Below, piece after piece: positions 30,713-33,310 of a stretch of DNA of 33,310 nucleotides (within the stretch, counting starts at the first letter, position 1; each line of letters opens with the position of its first letter). The stretch is from an uncultured Clostridium sp. GTDB taxonomy: Bacteria; Bacillota; Clostridia; Lachnospirales; Lachnospiraceae. A program made the translations under genes and the position numbers. The notes beneath the pieces were generated by a model, which was given only the letters and a program-made list of their open reading frames with translations, did not search any database and was not told the origin of the DNA. Where the stretch lies: NCBI GenBank assembly GCA_938036545.1, contig CALHQJ010000122.1, positions 1 to 33,310 of the forward strand. Reading direction: 5' to 3'.

Positions 30713-32199
30713 AACGTGTAAAACTGGTGGTGGCTTATGACGGCACCAACTACTGCGGCTGGCAGCTCCAGCCTAATGGAATTACAATTGAAGAAGTATT
30801 AAACAAGGCTCTGTCAGATTTACTGAGAGAGCCCATTGCTGTTATAGGGGCAAGCCGGACGGATTCCGGCGTCCATGCAAAAGGAAATGTGGCAGTTTTT
30901 GATACAGAGAGCCGGATTCCGGCGGAGAAAATCTGCTTTGCCCTAAATCAGAGGCTTCCAGAAGATATTCGGGTTCAGGCTTCTGAGGAAGTGCCCCTGG
31001 ACTGGCATCCAAGAAAACAGAATTGCGTAAAGACCTATGAATATAAAATTTTGAATCGGAAAATTGATATGCCGGTAGGCCGTCTGTACGCCCATTTTTG
31101 TTATTTTCAATTAGATTTAGAAAAAATGAAGCAGGCAGCATCTTATCTGGTAGGAGAACATGATTTTAAAAGCTTTTGTACAGTCCGAACTCAGGCAGAG
31201 GAAACAGTCCGGACGATTTACAGCCTTACCTTAAAAAAGGATGAAGAAGGGCTGATAACCATGAGAATCAGTGGCAGCGGATTTCTCTATAATATGGTTC
31301 GGATTATTGCCGGAACACTCCTTAAGGTAGGAATGGGTATCTATCCGCCGGAACATGTGGAAGAAATATTAGATGCAAGAGACAGACAGGCGGCAGGCGG
31401 GACGGCTCCGGCAAAGGGACTGACTCTGGTAAGCTTAGAGTATGAAACGAAACTGTGTCCGGAAATTGCGGTGGATAATAAATACTGGAAGTATCGAATG
31501 ATTCAGCAGGAAATACCGGAAAAGAAAAAGGGATATATTTTGATAGATCGGTGCAGAGATTTAGACTTTGACAGAACCGTTACCCGACTTGTGCATCAGT
31601 GCTACCGCAATGGAGCAAAAGAAATCTTTCTGACAGATAGAGAACCAGGAAAAAATCGTCTGGCAGCAGGGCAGCGTTATGGATATTACTGTCTGGAAGA
31701 AGGATATCAAATACTGAAACTGGAGAAGAAACTTTTTGAGGAAGCAGGCGGAGAAAATCAACGAAACGTATCTTTGGAACCGCTGGCTGCCCAGGATTGT
31801 CAGCAGTGGATTGACAGGTATAACAAATGCTTTTTTGATACAGCAGGTTCGGCAACCTACACGCTGGAAACTGTGGAACAGGAGAAAAAACAGGGGAGCA
31901 GGTTCTTTTGGCTGAAAACAGGGGATGAGAGAATAGGATTTTCTGTATTGAGTGAAAAGAGCGGTATCCTGTACCTGGATATGATTGGAATAGATGAAGA
32001 GCATCAGGGAAAAGGTTATGGACGCTGTGCAGTAGAAGCCATAGAAGACTTTGCCAGGTTTTCAGACCTGGGACATTTGGAATTAATTGCTGCCGATACC
32101 AATCGGCCGGCATTGGCATTGTACAAAAAATGCGGATTTCAGATTGTGGAAACATGCGTCTGCTTCTTTAAAGCCAGCGATATTTGGCAGGAAAAATAA
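30709..32199 (+). CDS. truA: tRNA pseudouridine(38-40) synthase TruA fused to a GNAT acetyltransferase domain
   Basis: 496 residues, about twice the usual TruA (245-270). Residues 1-246 are a complete TruA, which isomerises uridines 38-40 in tRNA anticodon arms: catalytic Asp52 in SRTDSGVHAKG (49-59), KTYEYKI (108-114), and SGSGFLYNMVRII (188-200). Residues 262-350 form a linker-like region (GYILIDRCRDLDF, GAKEIFLTD) I cannot assign. Residues 353-490 look like a GNAT domain: acetyl-CoA loop QGKGYG (433-438) and the late NRPALALYKKCGF (465-477). The frame is continuous with no internal stop. The target of the acetyltransferase is unknown. Coupled to ecfT by a 4-base overlap. Confidence 0.9.
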   Translation: MKRVKLVVAYDGTNYCGWQLQPNGITIEEVLNKALSDLLREPIAVIGASRTDSGVHAKGNVAVFDTESRIPAEKICFALNQRLPEDIRVQASEEVPLDWHPRKQNCVKTYEYKILNRKIDMPVGRLYAHFCYFQLDLEKMKQAASYLVGEHDFKSFCTVRTQAEETVRTIYSLTLKKDEEGLITMRISGSGFLYNMVRIIAGTLLKVGMGIYPPEHVEEILDARDRQAAGGTAPAKGLTLVSLEYETKLCPEIAVDNKYWKYRMIQQEIPEKKKGYILIDRCRDLDFDRTVTRLVHQCYRNGAKEIFLTDREPGKNRLAAGQRYGYYCLEEGYQILKLEKKLFEEAGGENQRNVSLEPLAAQDCQQWIDRYNKCFFDTAGSATYTLETVEQEKKQGSRFFWLKTGDERIGFSVLSEKSGILYLDMIGIDEEHQGKGYGRCAVEAIEDFARFSDLGHLELIAADTNRPALALYKKCGFQIVETCVCFFKASDIWQEK

Positions 32200-32223
32200 A
32201 AAAAATATGTCAGGGCTGAAAAA

Positions 32224-32255
32224 CCTTTGAAATTAAAGGATTTTTCCGGAAAAAT
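32224..32255. terminator. Weak terminator and palindrome upstream of the rplM promoter
   Basis: CCTTT-GAAATT-AAAGG (32224-32239) is followed by ATTTTT, a small A/T-rich terminator for truA. It overlaps a perfect 16-base palindrome ATTTTTCCGGAAAAAT (32240-32255) that ends 3 bases before the rplM -35 box and might be an operator instead. Confidence 0.45.
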
Positions 32256-32258
32256 GGG

Positions 32259-32287
32259 TTGACAGTCCAGAAGGAGTATTATATAAT
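32259..32287 (+). promoter_or_regulatory. Perfect-consensus promoter of rplM-rpsI
   Basis: TTGACA (32259-32264), a 17-base spacer and TATAAT (32282-32287). This is the only promoter in the window that matches the sigma-A consensus at every core position. The start is near 32294, giving a leader of about 99 bases. Confidence 0.92.
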
Positions 32288-32293
32288 GTATAA

Positions 32294-32392
32294 CTGTGAC
32301 GTTGCGAGAAAATGCTTGACCAAAGCCCCGGAACAGGCATTTTGCGATAAATGTTTCAGATATTTTGAGCGAATTTAACAGGAGGTCAACCA
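32294..32392 (+). promoter_or_regulatory. L13-type leader of rplM
   Basis: AAAATGC (32309-32315) can pair with GCATTTT (32337-32343). The adjacent TTGACC (32316-32321) is complementary to GGTCAA (32384-32389), which contains the last two bases of the rplM AGGAGG site, so part of the binding site could be masked. Firmicutes commonly carry an autoregulatory L13 leader here; a match to that family is inferred, not tested. Confidence 0.6.
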
Positions 32393-32821
32393 ATGAAGAG
32401 TTTTATGGCTAGTCCAGCAACAATTGAAAGAAAATGGTACGTAGTTGACGCTACCGGATATACATTAGGCCGCTTAGCTTCTGAAGTAGCTAAGGTTTTA
32501 AGAGGTAAGAATAAGCCGATTTTCACCCCTCATATGGATTGCGGTGATTATGTAATCGTTGTAAATGCTGAGAAGATTAAAGTAACCGGCAAGAAATTAA
32601 ATCAGAAGATTTACTACAACCACTCTGATTACGTAGGCGGTATGAGAGAGACCACTCTGCGTGAGATGATGGCTAAGAAGCCAGAGAAGGTAGTAGAGTT
32701 AGCAGTTAAAGGTATGCTTCCAAAGGGACCTCTGGGAAGAAGCATGTTAGACAAGCTTCATGTATACGCAGGCCCGGAACACGAGCAGGCAGCACAGAAA
32801 CCAGAAGTTTTAACATTCTAA
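32393..32821 (+). CDS. rplM: 50S ribosomal protein L13
   Basis: 142 residues (uL13), normal size. An early assembly protein of the large subunit. Recognised by KWYVVDATGYTLGRLASEVA (14-33), FTPHMDCGDYVIVVNAEKI and the KGMLPKGPLGRSML segment. ACAGGAGGTCAACCA precedes the ATG; a short N-terminal MKSFMASPATIE is as in other clostridia. Confidence 0.97.
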   Translation: MKSFMASPATIERKWYVVDATGYTLGRLASEVAKVLRGKNKPIFTPHMDCGDYVIVVNAEKIKVTGKKLNQKIYYNHSDYVGGMRETTLREMMAKKPEKVVELAVKGMLPKGPLGRSMLDKLHVYAGPEHEQAAQKPEVLTF

Positions 32822-32850
32822 TTTAGAAGATTTGGAAGGAGGAAATTGTA

Positions 32851-33243
32851 ATGGCTAACGCAAAATTTTACGGAACTGGCAGAAGAAAAAAATCTATCGC
32901 TAGAGTATACTTAGTACCAGGTACTGGTAAGATCACTATCAACAAGAGAGACATCGATGAGTATTTAGGTCTGGAGACCTTAAAGGTTATCGTTCGTCAG
33001 CCTCTGGTTGCAACCGAGACCACTGATAAGTTCGACGTATTAGTAAACGTACATGGCGGCGGCTTCTCCGGACAGGCAGGCGCAATCCGTCATGGTATTT
33101 CCAGAGCACTGCTTCACGCAGACGCTGATTACAGACCAGTATTAAAGAAAGCAGGTTTCTTAACCAGAGACCCAAGAATGAAAGAAAGAAAGAAGTACGG
33201 TCTCAAGGCTGCACGTCGTGCACCTCAGTTCAGCAAGAGATAA
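32851..33243 (+). CDS. rpsI: 30S ribosomal protein S9
   Basis: 130 residues (uS9). Its C-terminal tail, ending APQFSKR, reaches the P-site tRNA anticodon loop; the final Arg is present. Recognised by GTGRRKKSIARVYL (8-21) and GGGFSGQAGAIRHGI. GGAAGGAGG upstream; 29 bases after rplM, the usual pair. Confidence 0.97.
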   Translation: MANAKFYGTGRRKKSIARVYLVPGTGKITINKRDIDEYLGLETLKVIVRQPLVATETTDKFDVLVNVHGGGFSGQAGAIRHGISRALLHADADYRPVLKKAGFLTRDPRMKERKKYGLKAARRAPQFSKR

Positions 33244-33274
33244 TCTGCTGTTCAAACCGTATCAAAATGGTTCA

Positions 33275-33308
33275 AAAACCCCGGAAAATCAAGGTTTTCC
33301 GGGGTTTT
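33275..33308. terminator. Terminator of rplM-rpsI
   Basis: A perfect 14-bp stem (33275-33288 with 33295-33308) around the loop TCAAGG, with four A at the left edge and four T at the right. It would stop transcription from either side. It lies 32 bases after the rpsI stop. Confidence 0.93.
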
Positions 33309-33310
33309 AC

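Noticed and set aside
31580..32155. Minus-strand open frame of about 190 codons opposite the GNAT part of truA
   Set aside because: The plus strand encodes recognisable GNAT motifs; the antisense product is Cys/Pro/Ser-rich without any motif.
1..33310. CRISPR array, insertion sequence or prophage
   Set aside because: No regularly spaced repeats, transposase, integrase or phage genes were seen anywhere in the window.

Overview
The window looks like a chromosomal segment of a low-to-mid GC Gram-positive anaerobe of the class Clostridia, most likely family Lachnospiraceae. The reasons are: strong AGGAGG ribosome binding sites; the uninterrupted S10-spc-alpha order running on into ecfA1-ecfA2-ecfT-truA-rplM-rpsI; zinc-finger S14 and zinc-LID adenylate kinase; an S4 without the N-terminal cysteine cluster; a long, insertion-bearing L17; and several secreted proteins with choline-binding-type cell-wall repeats. 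No species can be named from the sequence alone. No insertion sequence, prophage, CRISPR array or attachment site was seen.

Region 1 (1-9101) is accessory or housekeeping. It holds the 3' end of tRNA-Leu(UAG) with its terminator, a DegV lipid-binding protein, and a MerR regulator with two C-terminal membrane segments behind a 19-bp-spacer promoter. Next come an SDR reductase (minus strand), divergent from a thioredoxin reductase gene that runs into a secreted SH3-NlpC/P60 hydrolase. Then follow a class I methyltransferase (minus strand), divergent from a secreted protein made of cell-wall-binding repeats, and a lone KdgT-type permease.

Region 2 (9102-25322) is the ribosomal superoperon. A TTGCAT/extended -10 promoter and a 230-nt structured leader precede rpsJ. 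The order is rpsJ-rplC-rplD-rplW-rplB-rpsS-rplV-rpsC-rplP-rpmC-rpsQ-rplN-rplX-rplE-rpsN-rpsH-rplF-rplR-rpsE-rpmD-rplO-secY-adk-map-infA-rpmJ-rpsM-rpsK-rpsD-rpoA-rplQ, closed by a good terminator. A second strong promoter lies between infA and rpmJ. Several intercistronic spacers (after rpsH, secY, map, infA, rpsM, rpsD) carry strong hairpins without U-tracts, so they are more likely RNA-processing, stability or attenuation elements than plain terminators.

Region 3 (25404-27975) interrupts the usual rplQ-ecfA link with two tandem paralogous secreted proteins: a shared two-part N-terminal region followed by cell-wall-binding repeats. The first has a near-consensus promoter of its own.

Region 4 (27999-33310) has its own promoter and hairpin leader, then ecfA1-ecfA2-ecfT (the shared energy-coupling module for vitamin uptake) and an unusual truA whose frame continues into a GNAT acetyltransferase domain (496 residues). 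Then a perfect-consensus promoter with a structured leader drives rplM-rpsI, ended by a 14-bp perfect-stem terminator.

The most unusual observations are the TruA-GNAT fusion, the paralogous surface-protein pair inside the ribosomal/ECF neighbourhood, the membrane-anchored MerR protein with a MerR-type promoter, and the set of intercistronic hairpins plus leaders in the ribosomal operons.
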